Below the pieces are notes generated by a model, which was not told where the DNA came from, searched no databases, and saw nothing but the letters and a program-made list of their open reading frames with translations. The position numbers and the translations under genes are program-made. Shown piece by piece: positions 16,696-25,121 of a stretch of DNA of 64,000 bases (within the stretch, counting starts at the first letter, position 1; each line of letters opens with the position of its first letter). The DNA comes from an uncultured Lachnospiraceae bacterium (GTDB taxonomy: Bacteria > Bacillota > Clostridia > Lachnospirales > Lachnospiraceae): contig CALWLI010000018.1 in assembly GCA_944381485.1 (NCBI GenBank), forward strand, positions 43,924-107,923, in the 5' to 3' direction.

Positions 16696-18792
16696 ATGCG
16701 AAAAAATATTAACAGAAAACAGATAATCATTATAAGCCTGATTGCTCTGACTCTTACAGTCACTGCAGTCGGCCTTGACGTATGCCTTGATAACGGACTT
16801 TTTGCCTCTGAAAATGAGGGTATAAAAGAGAATGCCGCCACTTCAAGTATGGCACCCAAGTCCACAGGCTATATCTATTCCGAAAAGATAGGATCAAAGC
16901 TTACAGAGATAGAGGATGAGCCCTATGTTGAAGGCCCTGATACACTTAATCTGGCCTATTACTATCCTGAGGGAGCTGACACCTCAGATGTCATGAATTC
17001 CTTTGCGGGATTGATGTACACAGATCTTGCTGTTAAGGATGCGGACTATTTTTCCGATATATATGACATGGGAGACAGGCTTCCCCTTCAGCTTGCAAGA
17101 GAGCTGGGCTATGATTCCTCAAAGGTGATGGGAAAATACAATCCGACTGTTTCATCTCAGGACCCGGACAACCCGGCAACATGGGCGGTTAACAGATTTA
17201 AAAATGTAAATGTTGCCTTTTATGACGGGGACGGCAATCGTATAAACGGATATTCCAATGTAAAGGAGATCCTCTCCATGGCTTCCGTCTACTCATATTA
17301 TCACAACATGACTGACGCCGATGCCATGAAGGCGTATGCAGAGCAGCTTTGGCAGCACTCCCACAGCTATAAGGTCAGCATAGGCAATGTGTATTATTGC
17401 AGCGGCTGCCTGAACAAATCCATACAGGATGAGGCCAGGGAGGCCATAGAGCAGGAGAGAAGGCAGCAGGAGCTTGAGGCCTCTCTTGCCCAAAATACAG
17501 CGGCTTCATCAGGGAATGCGGTCGTTATTCCCGAAAGCACTGAGGCCCCTGTAGATTTTACCATAGAAGAGTTGGATGGAGGCACTGAGGCCCCCAAGGT
17601 GCTCTATGCCCCCGCACCTACGGAAGAGTCCTCAGCTTCTTCTGTGAATGAGGACAGCTCGTCCGGGACTGATCTCACTCAACCTGCTGTAGTTGAGACC
17701 GAGACCTCGGCACCTTCCTCGGCGCCTATGGAAAGCACAACGGCTGTCGCAGCTACGCAACCCACGCCTACTATTGAACTTCAATCGGCGGCCTCGGGAG
17801 CTCAAGGATTAAGCTACAGAGGCATACCTCTCACAGGTCTTCTCGATATATCCATAGAAAATATTGAGAATGGAGCTTCGGAAACGATACCTCAGGAGAC
17901 AACAGCTGTAGAGTCCTCCGTAAACACCATAATAAGCCCCGGAGTAAATATGGGCGCTACCGACCAAAGCACTCAGACCGAGTCCGGAAGCAACCAGGCC
18001 CTTCCTTCGTCAAGTGAGGAGACTTCGTCTCAAACAGGAGAAAATCTTTCTTCTGCGGCTGAGATAGTAGGCTCATGTCCCGGCCATGTGGATCTGTATA
18101 TTACAGTTACTCTCTACGGTATAGACGACTACAACGGACTGGCAAAGGTGGATACTGTCGGCAATGATCCCGCAAATTTCAATGACAAATGGCAGGGTTG
18201 GACAGATGAGGCTCTTGAAATGGCCCGCAAGCTCAACTCGGCTGACTGGTTCAAGAGATACGGACTTACTATTTCCGCCATAAATGTGAGAAATCCCCTG
18301 AGCGAGTCGGAGATAAACGCATATATCGAAAGGATGCCTCAGGATATATCCCAACAGAGGAAGGACATAGTAAATTTCGCACTGCACTCTGTGGGAAAGG
18401 TCCCTTACTACTGGGGAGGAAAGCCCTCAGGCTCAGGTTATGAGGTAAACAGCTTCGGCATGCTGATGAGCCCTGACACAAGAGGAAGAGTCCTCAGAGG
18501 TCTTGACTGCTCAGGATGGATAAACTGGGTATATTGGTCTGTTTTAGGTAATCCTCTTCCGGGAGAGAGCACAGGAACCCTTATAGGCTGTGGAGAGAGA
18601 ATACAGCGAAGTGAATTGAGGCCCGGAGACATAATGGTAAGGATAGGGGCTGATGCCCATGTGGTGATGTTTATAGAATGGGCCGAGAACGGCAATATGG
18701 TAGTCGTACATGAGACAGGCGGAGCCATAAATAATGTCACTGTATCGGAAATGTCCGCCGACTGGCCATATTACCGAAAGCTTATACCTTAG
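16696..18792 (+). CDS. Secreted NlpC/P60-type cysteine peptidase
   Basis: A 698-residue exported protein: an N-terminal signal anchor (residues 9-28), a first folded region to about residue 255, a long Ser/Thr/Glu-rich linker (about 260-455), a second region, and a C-terminal NlpC/P60 domain (about 560-698). The catalytic triad is visible: Cys605 in LDCSGW, His655 in DAHVVMF and His672 in VVHETG. Such enzymes cut peptidoglycan stem peptides; a wall-remodelling role fits. There is no good Shine-Dalgarno site before the ATG, although an AT-rich TATATT stretch lies just upstream. It follows the surface protein gene by 37 bases. Confidence 0.85.
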   Translation: MRKNINRKQIIIISLIALTLTVTAVGLDVCLDNGLFASENEGIKENAATSSMAPKSTGYIYSEKIGSKLTEIEDEPYVEGPDTLNLAYYYPEGADTSDVMNSFAGLMYTDLAVKDADYFSDIYDMGDRLPLQLARELGYDSSKVMGKYNPTVSSQDPDNPATWAVNRFKNVNVAFYDGDGNRINGYSNVKEILSMASVYSYYHNMTDADAMKAYAEQLWQHSHSYKVSIGNVYYCSGCLNKSIQDEAREAIEQERRQQELEASLAQNTAASSGNAVVIPESTEAPVDFTIEELDGGTEAPKVLYAPAPTEESSASSVNEDSSSGTDLTQPAVVETETSAPSSAPMESTTAVAATQPTPTIELQSAASGAQGLSYRGIPLTGLLDISIENIENGASETIPQETTAVESSVNTIISPGVNMGATDQSTQTESGSNQALPSSSEETSSQTGENLSSAAEIVGSCPGHVDLYITVTLYGIDDYNGLAKVDTVGNDPANFNDKWQGWTDEALEMARKLNSADWFKRYGLTISAINVRNPLSESEINAYIERMPQDISQQRKDIVNFALHSVGKVPYYWGGKPSGSGYEVNSFGMLMSPDTRGRVLRGLDCSGWINWVYWSVLGNPLPGESTGTLIGCGERIQRSELRPGDIMVRIGADAHVVMFIEWAENGNMVVVHETGGAINNVTVSEMSADWPYYRKLIP

Positions 18793-18834
18793 GACCTGAG
18801 ATACACTCAAATAAATAAATAAAAAAGAAAGCAT

Positions 18835-19884
18835 TTAAGCATTGCGCAGCTTTACTGCGGAGCGGGCCTTTCTGAGCCTGTCCTCCTTCATGGCAGCGTA
18901 ATGCTTTTTTGTTGTGTTTACATCAGAATGCCCCAGCACATCAGCCACCAGGTAAATATCTCCGGTCTCCTGATAAAGATGAGTGCCGTAAGTACTTCTC
19001 AGCTTGTGAGGTGTAATATGCTTGAGGGGAGTTACGATGGAAGCATATTTCTTTACCATATTTTCCACACTGCGGACAGACATCCTCTTGTTTTGAAGAG
19101 AGAGGAAGAAGGCCTCCTCGCTGCCTGCCTCGGCAATAATATGTCTGCGCTCCTCAAGATAAGCCGAGAGAGCAGTGAGCACCTCGTCGCCAAAATATAC
19201 AACGGCTTCCTTTCCTCCCTTTCTGAGTATCCTCACAGAAGTATTTTCAAAGTCAATGTCTTTAATATTTATGCCGACACACTCGGATACACGCATACCT
19301 GTGCCAAGCAGGAGAGTGAGTATTGCGGCGTCACGGACCCGAGTGCGCTTATGGTAGGCCTTTTGCCTTTCGCTCAAATTTTCTCCCGAATCCACCTCGT
19401 CAAGGAGCCTTGCGACTTCATTATATTCAAGACGAATTATGTCCTTTTCTCTAATTCTGGGAAGCCTGCAGAGGGCAGCGGGATTAGTCTTAATTCGCTC
19501 TGTCCTGAAAAGGTAATTGTAGAAGGACTTGAGAGAGGAGAGCTTTCGCTTTAAGCCGCTTTCCTTATTTATGATCTCCCTGTCCTCATCCGGACGATAT
19601 TTCAGATACTCAAGATATTCCTCAATATCGGAGGTGGTTATCCTTTCAAGATCAGAGAGAGTAAAATCCTTTGGAGAATAGGACTTATACAGGGGATTTA
19701 CGTTTATCAAAAAGTTGAAAAATACAGTCAGATCATAGGCATAGGCAAGCCTGGTACGAGGCTGAGTCAAAGGTTCGATGCCGCGAAAAAAATCCTTGCA
19801 AAACTCGGGAAGCTGTTTTTGCATTTTCATAAGTTTTATATGTACAGATCTTTCCTGTTGTTCGCTGTAAGTGAGATTTGCCAT
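18835..19884 (-). CDS. Tyrosine recombinase (XerC/D/S-like)
   Basis: A 349-residue site-specific recombinase. The N-terminal core-binding domain covers about residues 20-140. The catalytic domain has Arg198 in GTGMRVSE, a basic RILRKGGK hairpin, HKLRSTYGTH (His and second Arg), LGHSDVNTTKKHYA (His and nucleophile Tyr). The active site is complete. Neither phage nor plasmid genes are near, so a chromosome dimer resolution role, or a domesticated integrase, is likelier than a live element. A good promoter with three CGAATAGT-type half-sites lies upstream. Confidence 0.85.
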   Translation of the reverse strand: MANLTYSEQQERSVHIKLMKMQKQLPEFCKDFFRGIEPLTQPRTRLAYAYDLTVFFNFLINVNPLYKSYSPKDFTLSDLERITTSDIEEYLEYLKYRPDEDREIINKESGLKRKLSSLKSFYNYLFRTERIKTNPAALCRLPRIREKDIIRLEYNEVARLLDEVDSGENLSERQKAYHKRTRVRDAAILTLLLGTGMRVSECVGINIKDIDFENTSVRILRKGGKEAVVYFGDEVLTALSAYLEERRHIIAEAGSEEAFFLSLQNKRMSVRSVENMVKKYASIVTPLKHITPHKLRSTYGTHLYQETGDIYLVADVLGHSDVNTTKKHYAAMKEDRLRKARSAVKLRNA

Positions 19885-19926
19885 GTTTTTCCTTTCCGAT
19901 ATAAAGCAGCAGCAGTTGTTTTAACT

Positions 19927-20011
19927 ATTTTATCATCAATTTCTCATATATGCAACTATTCGCGAAACCCTTGTTTAACGAATAGTAAGTAAATAAACTA
20001 TTCGTTTAAAC
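19927..20011 (-). promoter_or_regulatory. Recombinase promoter with three putative operator half-sites
   Basis: On the minus strand TTGCAT (19950-19955) and TAAAAT (19927-19932) are 17 bases apart. Immediately upstream the octamer CGAATAGT occurs three times in alternating orientation (19955-19962, 19979-19986, 19997-20004). The outer two copies are embedded in a near-perfect GTTTAA(A)CGAATAGT inverted repeat. The first copy touches the -35 box. This is a plausible binding site for a regulator or for the recombinase itself. Confidence 0.5.
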
Positions 20012-20154
20012 CAACAAATACCCGACAATATCTTTAAGATATGTCGAGTATCTGCTGATGATATATTTTATTTGAAGCATATATATTTTATTATATTAAT
20101 CAGTTTATTATATTAATTATGTTTATTCTTAAATATATATTATTATATATATAT
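20012..20154. other. AT-rich intergenic stretch with one palindrome
   Basis: No gene is visible. An inverted repeat at 20023-20046 (CGAC, bulged A, ATATCTT-T-AAGATAT, GTCG) could be a weak terminator or protein site. It is not followed by a clear T run on either strand. The rest is simple AT-rich sequence. Confidence 0.4.
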
Positions 20155-21012
20155 CTATTCCAGATTCAATCTCTTGCCCAGTACAAGATCGGTTATAAGA
20201 ACATATGCTATAAGAGGAATAATATTAAGTAGTGCAACTCCCATAAACAGGATATGAAGTGATGCTACAGGACTTCCCTTGAGAAAATAAGGAAGCGGTG
20301 AGGCTATTACAACGAGCATTCCTCCGAATATCACAAGCCAGGCGTAAAGGCTCTCGGCGATGCTTATCAGGATGTACCAGAGAACCGAAAATCCTATCTT
20401 ATGATTTCTACTCAGCTGCCCCAGAGCCATTGATGCGTAAAGTGTGTATATGCCTCCGAAGATCGATGCCAAAACAGCAAGAATAAGTTCGATTACATAA
20501 AATATAATATGGGCGATTATAGCTGGACTTGCATCACTCAATGCATCACTTACGGCGAATATGATCTCTCCGGGCAGAAGAACTGCGGATAGTATTGTAT
20601 CGGCTCCTCCCAGGATCAGTATTGCAAATATTGCCACGATAACTGATAAAATACTTATAAAAAATGATACAAGGGCTTTTGAAGCTGTTAGCTGTGAGAC
20701 CTTCACAGGCAGAGTAAACATTAAATACCCCTCATTTCTCAAAAGTCCCTTATAAAATCTCTGCACGGTGACTATAAATGTCATGATGAAGAGGCCTATC
20801 AAAACCACAACATAAAGTATTCCCAATATAGCCTGCATGAAGCCTGCAAAGTTTATGAAAAAGCCATTATTAATAAAGCTTTCTATACTGTTAAAAATTC
20901 TGCTGTTGAGAGAGATGCTGTTAATGACAGAAATTGCCAATGTTGCCACATACACAGGTAGCATAGCTCTTATCATTGCTGTCCATTCATATTTCACAAG
21001 TTTAGAGAACAT
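20155..21012 (-). CDS. ABC-2 type transporter permease
   Basis: A 285-residue membrane protein with about six helices, the partner of the ATPase encoded just upstream. I chose the ATG that starts MFSKLVKYEW, preceded by a GGGGAGG site; a longer GTG-started form would add nine residues inside the ATPase gene. Together with the GntR regulator and ATPase it forms a three-gene operon of the YtrA-YtrB type, often linked in Firmicutes to cell-envelope stress or antibiotic response. The substrate is unknown. Confidence 0.85.
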   Translation of the reverse strand: MFSKLVKYEWTAMIRAMLPVYVATLAISVINSISLNSRIFNSIESFINNGFFINFAGFMQAILGILYVVVLIGLFIMTFIVTVQRFYKGLLRNEGYLMFTLPVKVSQLTASKALVSFFISILSVIVAIFAILILGGADTILSAVLLPGEIIFAVSDALSDASPAIIAHIIFYVIELILAVLASIFGGIYTLYASMALGQLSRNHKIGFSVLWYILISIAESLYAWLVIFGGMLVVIASPLPYFLKGSPVASLHILFMGVALLNIIPLIAYVLITDLVLGKRLNLE

Positions 21013-21754
21013 TTTGTATCTGTTCCTCCCCTCTTTCACCTGTCAGATTCGGAGTCACCGAGAAAAGCTCTCTGAAAAGCTGATCTACAGATCTGCCCTC
21101 CTTCTCTCTTATCGAATCCACACTTTCTTTTAAGATCACACTGCCTTCTTTCAGAAATATCACTTCATCAAGTATCTTTTCCACGTCTGATATGAGGTGG
21201 GTAGACATGAGGACAGTGGAGTTTTCCGAATAGTTTGTGATTATGGTCCTTAAAATAAAGTCTCTTGCCGCAGGATCGACACCACCTATAGGCTCATCCA
21301 AGACATAAAGCATTGCCTCTCTGCTCATGACCATCACGAGCTGAACCTTTTCCTTTGTTCCTTTGGACATATTTTTTATTCTGTCCTTCTCCTCTATAGC
21401 GAGACCATGAAGCATTTTCAAGGCCTTTTCTCTGCTGAAATCACTGTAGAAATCCTCAAACATTTTTATGAGGTCCTTCACCCTCATCCAATCGGCAAAA
21501 TACATTCTGTCCGGCAGATAAGATACGAGAGACTTTGTGTAGGTTCCGGGCTGAGATCCGTTTATATATATTTTCCCCGCATCAGGACTCAAAAGGCCGT
21601 TTATAAGCTTTATAAGTGTGGTCTTTCCTGATCCGTTAGGTCCTAATAGGCCCACTATCCTTCCCCTGTCGAGTTCAAAGCTCACATCCTTCAGGGCGGT
21701 TTTACCCCCGAAGCTTTTAGTCAAAGATTTAATATTTAAAAGCTTTTCTTCCAT
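21002..21754 (-). CDS. ABC transporter ATP-binding protein (BcrA/YtrB-like)
   Basis: A 250-residue ATPase with Walker A GPNGSGKTT (about residues 35-43) and Walker B plus D-loop VLDEPIGGVDP (about 150-160). The signature region is degenerate (MSKGTKEKVQL in place of LSGGQ), common among exporter-type ATPases of this class. It begins in a TAATG overlap with the stop of the GntR gene and overlaps the permease at its 3' end, so the three genes are tightly coupled. Confidence 0.9.
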   Translation of the reverse strand: MEEKLLNIKSLTKSFGGKTALKDVSFELDRGRIVGLLGPNGSGKTTLIKLINGLLSPDAGKIYINGSQPGTYTKSLVSYLPDRMYFADWMRVKDLIKMFEDFYSDFSREKALKMLHGLAIEEKDRIKNMSKGTKEKVQLVMVMSREAMLYVLDEPIGGVDPAARDFILRTIITNYSENSTVLMSTHLISDVEKILDEVIFLKEGSVILKESVDSIREKEGRSVDQLFRELFSVTPNLTGERGEEQIQNVL

Positions 21755-22122
21755 TATTTCACCTCCTCAAGTGCTTGGAGAAGGACTTTTTTGATTTCAT
21801 CAGTCCCATATCCCAGTCCTCTCATGTTTTTAAAAAACTTATCAATATGATTTCTCACCTGTTCTTCTCTCACCCGGCTTATCCTCTCCGTGTCTTCAGT
21901 GACTTTCCTTCCGGCTGTTCTGTTTGTCACCACCAGGCCCATTCCTTCCAGCTCTGCGAAGGCTCTCTGCATGGTATTGGGATTTACTCCCGCCTCCGCC
22001 GCCAATTCTCTTACAGACGGCAGCCTCTCCCCGGGCTTATATTTTCCTGATGTGATGCAGGAGGCCAGCTGCTCGGTAAGCTGAGTTCTTATAGGTAAGC
22101 TTTCATCTATTTTCCATTCCAT
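21754..22122 (-). CDS. GntR family regulator, YtrA subfamily
   Basis: A 122-residue repressor-type protein. It has the short YtrA form: a winged-helix DNA-binding domain (about residues 10-75, with RLPSVRELAAEAGVNPNTM) and a small helical C-terminal part for dimerisation, with no large ligand domain. It is the first gene of the operon with the ABC transporter and probably represses its own promoter, where two palindromes are found. Confidence 0.92.
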   Translation of the reverse strand: MEWKIDESLPIRTQLTEQLASCITSGKYKPGERLPSVRELAAEAGVNPNTMQRAFAELEGMGLVVTNRTAGRKVTEDTERISRVREEQVRNHIDKFFKNMRGLGYGTDEIKKVLLQALEEVK

Positions 22123-22157
22123 ACCTGCCTTACCTTTCCCGGCTAATTTCCTAAACT

Positions 22158-22205
22158 GTATTATTGTCTTAATACAAAGATACTGTATCTCCTTTTATGA
22201 GTCAA
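22158..22205 (-). promoter_or_regulatory. GntR-ABC operon promoter with two palindromic operators
   Basis: TTGACT (22200-22205) and TATCTT (22177-22182) are 17 bases apart on the minus strand. The perfect palindrome AGATAC-T-GTATCT (22178-22190) overlaps the -10 box. A second palindrome, GTATTA-N6-TAATAC (22158-22175), lies over the start site. This placement fits autorepression by the YtrA-like protein. Confidence 0.6.
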
Positions 22206-22277
22206 TACACTTTCTGATTAAGTAAGATAAAATTAAGGACTCGCTTCGGTGGCATGCAAAATCATAGCAGTTTACTA

Positions 22278-22306
22278 TTGAATTAAATCCTGATTTGGGA
22301 TAAAAT
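22278..22306 (+). promoter_or_regulatory. Promoter for the TtcA-like gene
   Basis: TTGAAT and TAAAAT are 17 bases apart, ahead of an AAGGAG site and ATG. Confidence 0.55.
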
Positions 22307-22342
22307 GAATCGGATCTTAGAATTTAAGAAGGAGTCAATGCT

Positions 22343-23092
22343 ATGGATCTTCAAAAGCTTCTCAGCCTTACAAGAAAAGGTATAGATACATACAGTCAGA
22401 TCAGTGATGGTGATCATATTGCCGTGGGAGTTTCTGCCGGAAAGGATTCCCTGTCTCTCCTCTATGCCATGAAACATCTTCAGCGCTTCTATCCGAAAAA
22501 ATATGAGTTGAGCGCCATAACAGTTGATCTCGGTCTGGGGAATCTCAAACTTGAGCCTGTAAAAGAGCTGTGTAAGGAGCTTGACGTGCCTTATTATATA
22601 GTTGATACCAAAATAGCTGAGGTTCTTTTTGATATCAGAAAGGAGACCAATCCCTGCTCTCTGTGTGCAAAGATGAGAAAGGGAGCTCTGAATGAGAAGG
22701 CAAAGGAGATAGGTGCAAACAAGATCGCCTACGCCCATCACAGAGATGATCTCATTGAGACCATGATGATGTCTCTGATCTTTGAAGGGAGATTTCACAG
22801 CTTTTCGCCCCTCACTTATCTGGACAAGACCGAGCTTTATGTAATACGTCCTTTTATCTTTATTGAGGAAAAAAACCTCATAGCTTTTTCAAAAAAAATG
22901 AACTTGCCAGTATGTAAGAATCCCTGCCCGGTGGACGGAAACACAAAGAGGCAATATACAAAGGAGCTTTTGGCAAAGATATATGAGGATAATCCGGGGG
23001 CCGATAAGTGCCTGTTCCACGCCATTACAGACTCAGGGCTTAAAGGTTGGCCAGAGGCCATAAAAAATCCCAGGTACAGATCGAAATCATGA
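22343..23092 (+). CDS. PP-loop ATPase, TtcA-like tRNA thiolation enzyme
   Basis: A 249-residue enzyme of the TtcA/TtuA group, which adenylates a tRNA base and inserts sulfur. The PP-loop motif is SAGKDS (about residues 32-37). The central CxxC in NPCSLCAKMR and a third cysteine in KNPCPVDG match the residues that hold an iron-sulfur cluster in this family. TtcA makes 2-thiocytidine at position 32, but the precise base modified here is uncertain. It is monocistronic, with its own promoter and a strong terminator. Confidence 0.85.
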   Translation: MDLQKLLSLTRKGIDTYSQISDGDHIAVGVSAGKDSLSLLYAMKHLQRFYPKKYELSAITVDLGLGNLKLEPVKELCKELDVPYYIVDTKIAEVLFDIRKETNPCSLCAKMRKGALNEKAKEIGANKIAYAHHRDDLIETMMMSLIFEGRFHSFSPLTYLDKTELYVIRPFIFIEEKNLIAFSKKMNLPVCKNPCPVDGNTKRQYTKELLAKIYEDNPGADKCLFHAITDSGLKGWPEAIKNPRYRSKS

Positions 23093-23104
23093 TAGAGATA
23101 AAAT

Positions 23105-23143
23105 ACGGCAAGGAGAAATTTCTCCCTGCCGTTCTTTTCTTTT
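23105..23143 (+). terminator. Rho-independent terminator after the TtcA-like gene
   Basis: The long stem ACGGCA-GGAGAAA pairs with TTTCTCC-TGCCGT and is followed by TTCTTTTCTTTT. It lies between convergent genes and could also slow transcripts arriving from rsfS. Confidence 0.85.
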
Positions 23144-23188
23144 AAATAATTTCTCTATCTTATCAATTCATTATAAAGGCATATAAAT

Positions 23189-23557
23189 TTACAGTTCTTC
23201 CACATCCAATATCTTTCTGCCGTCGCTCCATATCCTCTCAATATCATAAAAAAGACGATTTTCCTTGTCAAAGATATGGATTATAACATCATTGTAATCC
23301 ATAAGTATCCATCCTGCTCCTGCCTTGCCCTCTATCTGCCTGCAGGCAAAGCCCGCTTTTGCAAGCTTTTCCTCCACGTTGTCTGCAAGGGCTGCCGTCT
23401 GGCGCAGGTTATCCGCACTGGCCACTATGAAGTAGTCGGCTAAAACGGAAAGGCCGCTGATATCTATCACAGTTATGTCTGAAGCCTTCTTCTCGTCAAG
23501 AGCTCTGTAAGCTGCCTTGACCAGATCTTTTATATCCCTATCCACTCTCTCGCTCAT
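23189..23557 (-). CDS. rsfS: Ribosome silencing factor RsfS
   Basis: RsfS binds ribosomal protein L14 and blocks subunit joining under nutrient limitation. The 122-residue product has the family core, including DISGLSVLADYFIVASADN and the C-terminal DVIIHIF segment. It is the last gene of the obgE-yhbY-nadD-yqeK-rsfS run and begins at the stop codon of yqeK. Confidence 0.94.
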   Translation of the reverse strand: MSERVDRDIKDLVKAAYRALDEKKASDITVIDISGLSVLADYFIVASADNLRQTAALADNVEEKLAKAGFACRQIEGKAGAGWILMDYNDVIIHIFDKENRLFYDIERIWSDGRKILDVEEL

Positions 23558-24159
23558 TATCTTTTCTCCTGATCTTTTGATTTTAAATCCTTGAAGTACT
23601 CGTAGGCTTCAAGCGTATCCGACGCTATATTTGAGTGCTTGCCTTTCAGATACTTCACCGTGTCCTCAAGTATTCTGAGCATACATTCGTTCAGATCTTT
23701 GAAGGCAAGTTTCCTTATCTCAGGGAGATTCTCGGCCTTAAACCTTCTCGGCTCAATATAATCCGCAATATAAACTATTTTTTCCAATTCGGACATATGA
23801 GCTCGTCCTGTGGTGTGGTAGCTTATAGCGTTTAATACATCCTCATCTGTTATACCGTACTTTTTAAGAGCCATGTATCTGCCGTACTTTGCGTGTATAA
23901 CAGCAGGTGAAGCCAGCTCTGAATCAGTCAGATAAACTCCGTTTTTCTTACATTTTTCAATAAGCACGCTCTCCGGAAAGCGCTTGGCGCAATCGTGTAG
24001 GAGCCCCGCCATCTCAGCCTTGTCTATATCCTCTCCGTATGCCATAGCGAGGGCGGCACAGGTAAATGATACTCCCAGAGTATGCTCATATCTGCCGGGA
24101 TCAAGCTTTTCCGACAGTATCTTTCGTATTCTTTGGATCTCATCAATGCCGTAGCCCAT
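23557..24159 (-). CDS. yqeK: YqeK family HD-domain hydrolase (diadenosine tetraphosphatase type)
   Basis: A 200-residue HD-domain phosphohydrolase. YqeK proteins split Ap4A symmetrically into two ADP. The metal ligands are visible as the HT of YEHTLGV, HD in GLLHDCAKR, and downstream His/Asp residues in the helices around YHTTGR and YIADYIEPRR. I chose the ATG that starts MGYGIDE, with GAGGTGAGG upstream, over a GTG four codons earlier. The nadD-yqeK-rsfS order is standard in Firmicutes. Confidence 0.9.
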   Translation of the reverse strand: MGYGIDEIQRIRKILSEKLDPGRYEHTLGVSFTCAALAMAYGEDIDKAEMAGLLHDCAKRFPESVLIEKCKKNGVYLTDSELASPAVIHAKYGRYMALKKYGITDEDVLNAISYHTTGRAHMSELEKIVYIADYIEPRRFKAENLPEIRKLAFKDLNECMLRILEDTVKYLKGKHSNIASDTLEAYEYFKDLKSKDQEKR

Positions 24160-24184
24160 TTTTACCCTCACCTCTGAAATTAAT

Positions 24185-24814
24185 TTATAATATATTACAG
24201 GTTTTGTAAAGGGAGTTCTTCTTTATAAACTCAAGGACCTTATCGGGAAGAAGGCCTGTGACGTCCCCTCCTGAGCTTAAAAGCTCCCTTATCTCAGTTG
24301 AGGATATATCGATGTTTTCACAGCTCATGGGCCTTATATCAGGCTTTAGTGCTCTGTACTTATCCTTAAGCCTTGATATCTCCTCCTCAAGGCTTACCTC
24401 ATCTGAGGCCTGTTCTCGTCCTGCACAGAGAATCACAGCATTTTTAAGGAGTATGTCAGGCCTGCGCCAAGACTCAAGCTTAAAGAGAGAGTCGGCCCCC
24501 ATTATAAAATAAAACTCATCATCCGGATACTCTTTTTTCAGCCTTAAAATAGTGTCGGAAGTGTAAGTATTTCCCTTTATTCCAAGCTCAAAGCTGCTGG
24601 CTTTCATATAGTCTATATCCTCAACGGCAAGCTCAGTCATCTTAAGCCTTAAAGAGGCATCCGTCACCTTGTGAAGAGCTGTCTTAAAATAAGGGACGTT
24701 TGCGGGCATAAGCAATACCATATCGAGGGAGAATTCCCTGTAGGCGTTTTCAGCCAGATAGATATGTCCGTTATGTATGGGATCAAAGGTCCCTCCCAGT
24801 ATTCCCTTTTTCAT
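24185..24814 (-). CDS. nadD: Nicotinate-nucleotide adenylyltransferase
   Basis: NadD joins ATP and nicotinate mononucleotide to give deamido-NAD in NAD synthesis. The 209-residue protein begins MKKGILGGTFDPIHNGH, the classic (H/T)xGH nucleotidyltransferase motif, and has the C-terminal ISSTEIREL motif (as DISSTEIREL). It is four bases downstream of yhbY and part of the ribosome/NAD gene run. Confidence 0.95.
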   Translation of the reverse strand: MKKGILGGTFDPIHNGHIYLAENAYREFSLDMVLLMPANVPYFKTALHKVTDASLRLKMTELAVEDIDYMKASSFELGIKGNTYTSDTILRLKKEYPDDEFYFIMGADSLFKLESWRRPDILLKNAVILCAGREQASDEVSLEEEISRLKDKYRALKPDIRPMSCENIDISSTEIRELLSSGGDVTGLLPDKVLEFIKKNSLYKTCNIL

Positions 24815-24818
24815 ATGT

Positions 24819-25121
24819 TTAAAGCTCTATCTTTCTCTTTTTTTCGTCCGTCTGATATTTGAAAAGAACGATCTTCTTTCCTATCACCTGAACGACCTGA
24901 GACTTTGTACGTTCTGCCAAAGCCTCAGCAATAGCATTTATATTATCATCGCAATTCTTAAGCACAGATATCTTTACAAGCTCCCTCTTCTCCAGCGCAT
25001 CTCCCACAGCCTCAGTGAGCTGAGGTGTCAGAGATCCCTTTCCTATCTGAAATATAGGGTCTATGGTCATTGCCAGACCTTTAAGCTTGCTCCTCTGCTT
25101 GCTTGTCATTTTATTACTCAT
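24819..25121 (-). CDS. yhbY: YhbY family CRM-domain RNA-binding protein
   Basis: A 100-residue CRS1-YhbY (CRM) protein that binds pre-50S ribosomal particles. The core begins TSKQRSKLKGLAMTIDPIFQIGKG and has the KISVLKNC strand. The ATG lies inside the last codons of obgE, with GGAG upstream; a TTG three codons earlier is possible but has poorer spacing. Confidence 0.92.
   Translation of the reverse strand: MSNKMTSKQRSKLKGLAMTIDPIFQIGKGSLTPQLTEAVGDALEKRELVKISVLKNCDDNINAIAEALAERTKSQVVQVIGKKIVLFKYQTDEKKRKIEL

Noticed and set aside
18835-19884. Tyrosine recombinase as evidence of a prophage or integrative element
   Set aside because: No phage, relaxase or excisionase genes and no attachment repeats are nearby; a housekeeping Xer-type role is as likely.
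20047-20154. AT-rich block considered as a replication or attachment site
   Set aside because: No DnaA boxes, iterons or duplicated ends were found; it looks like ordinary AT-rich intergenic DNA.
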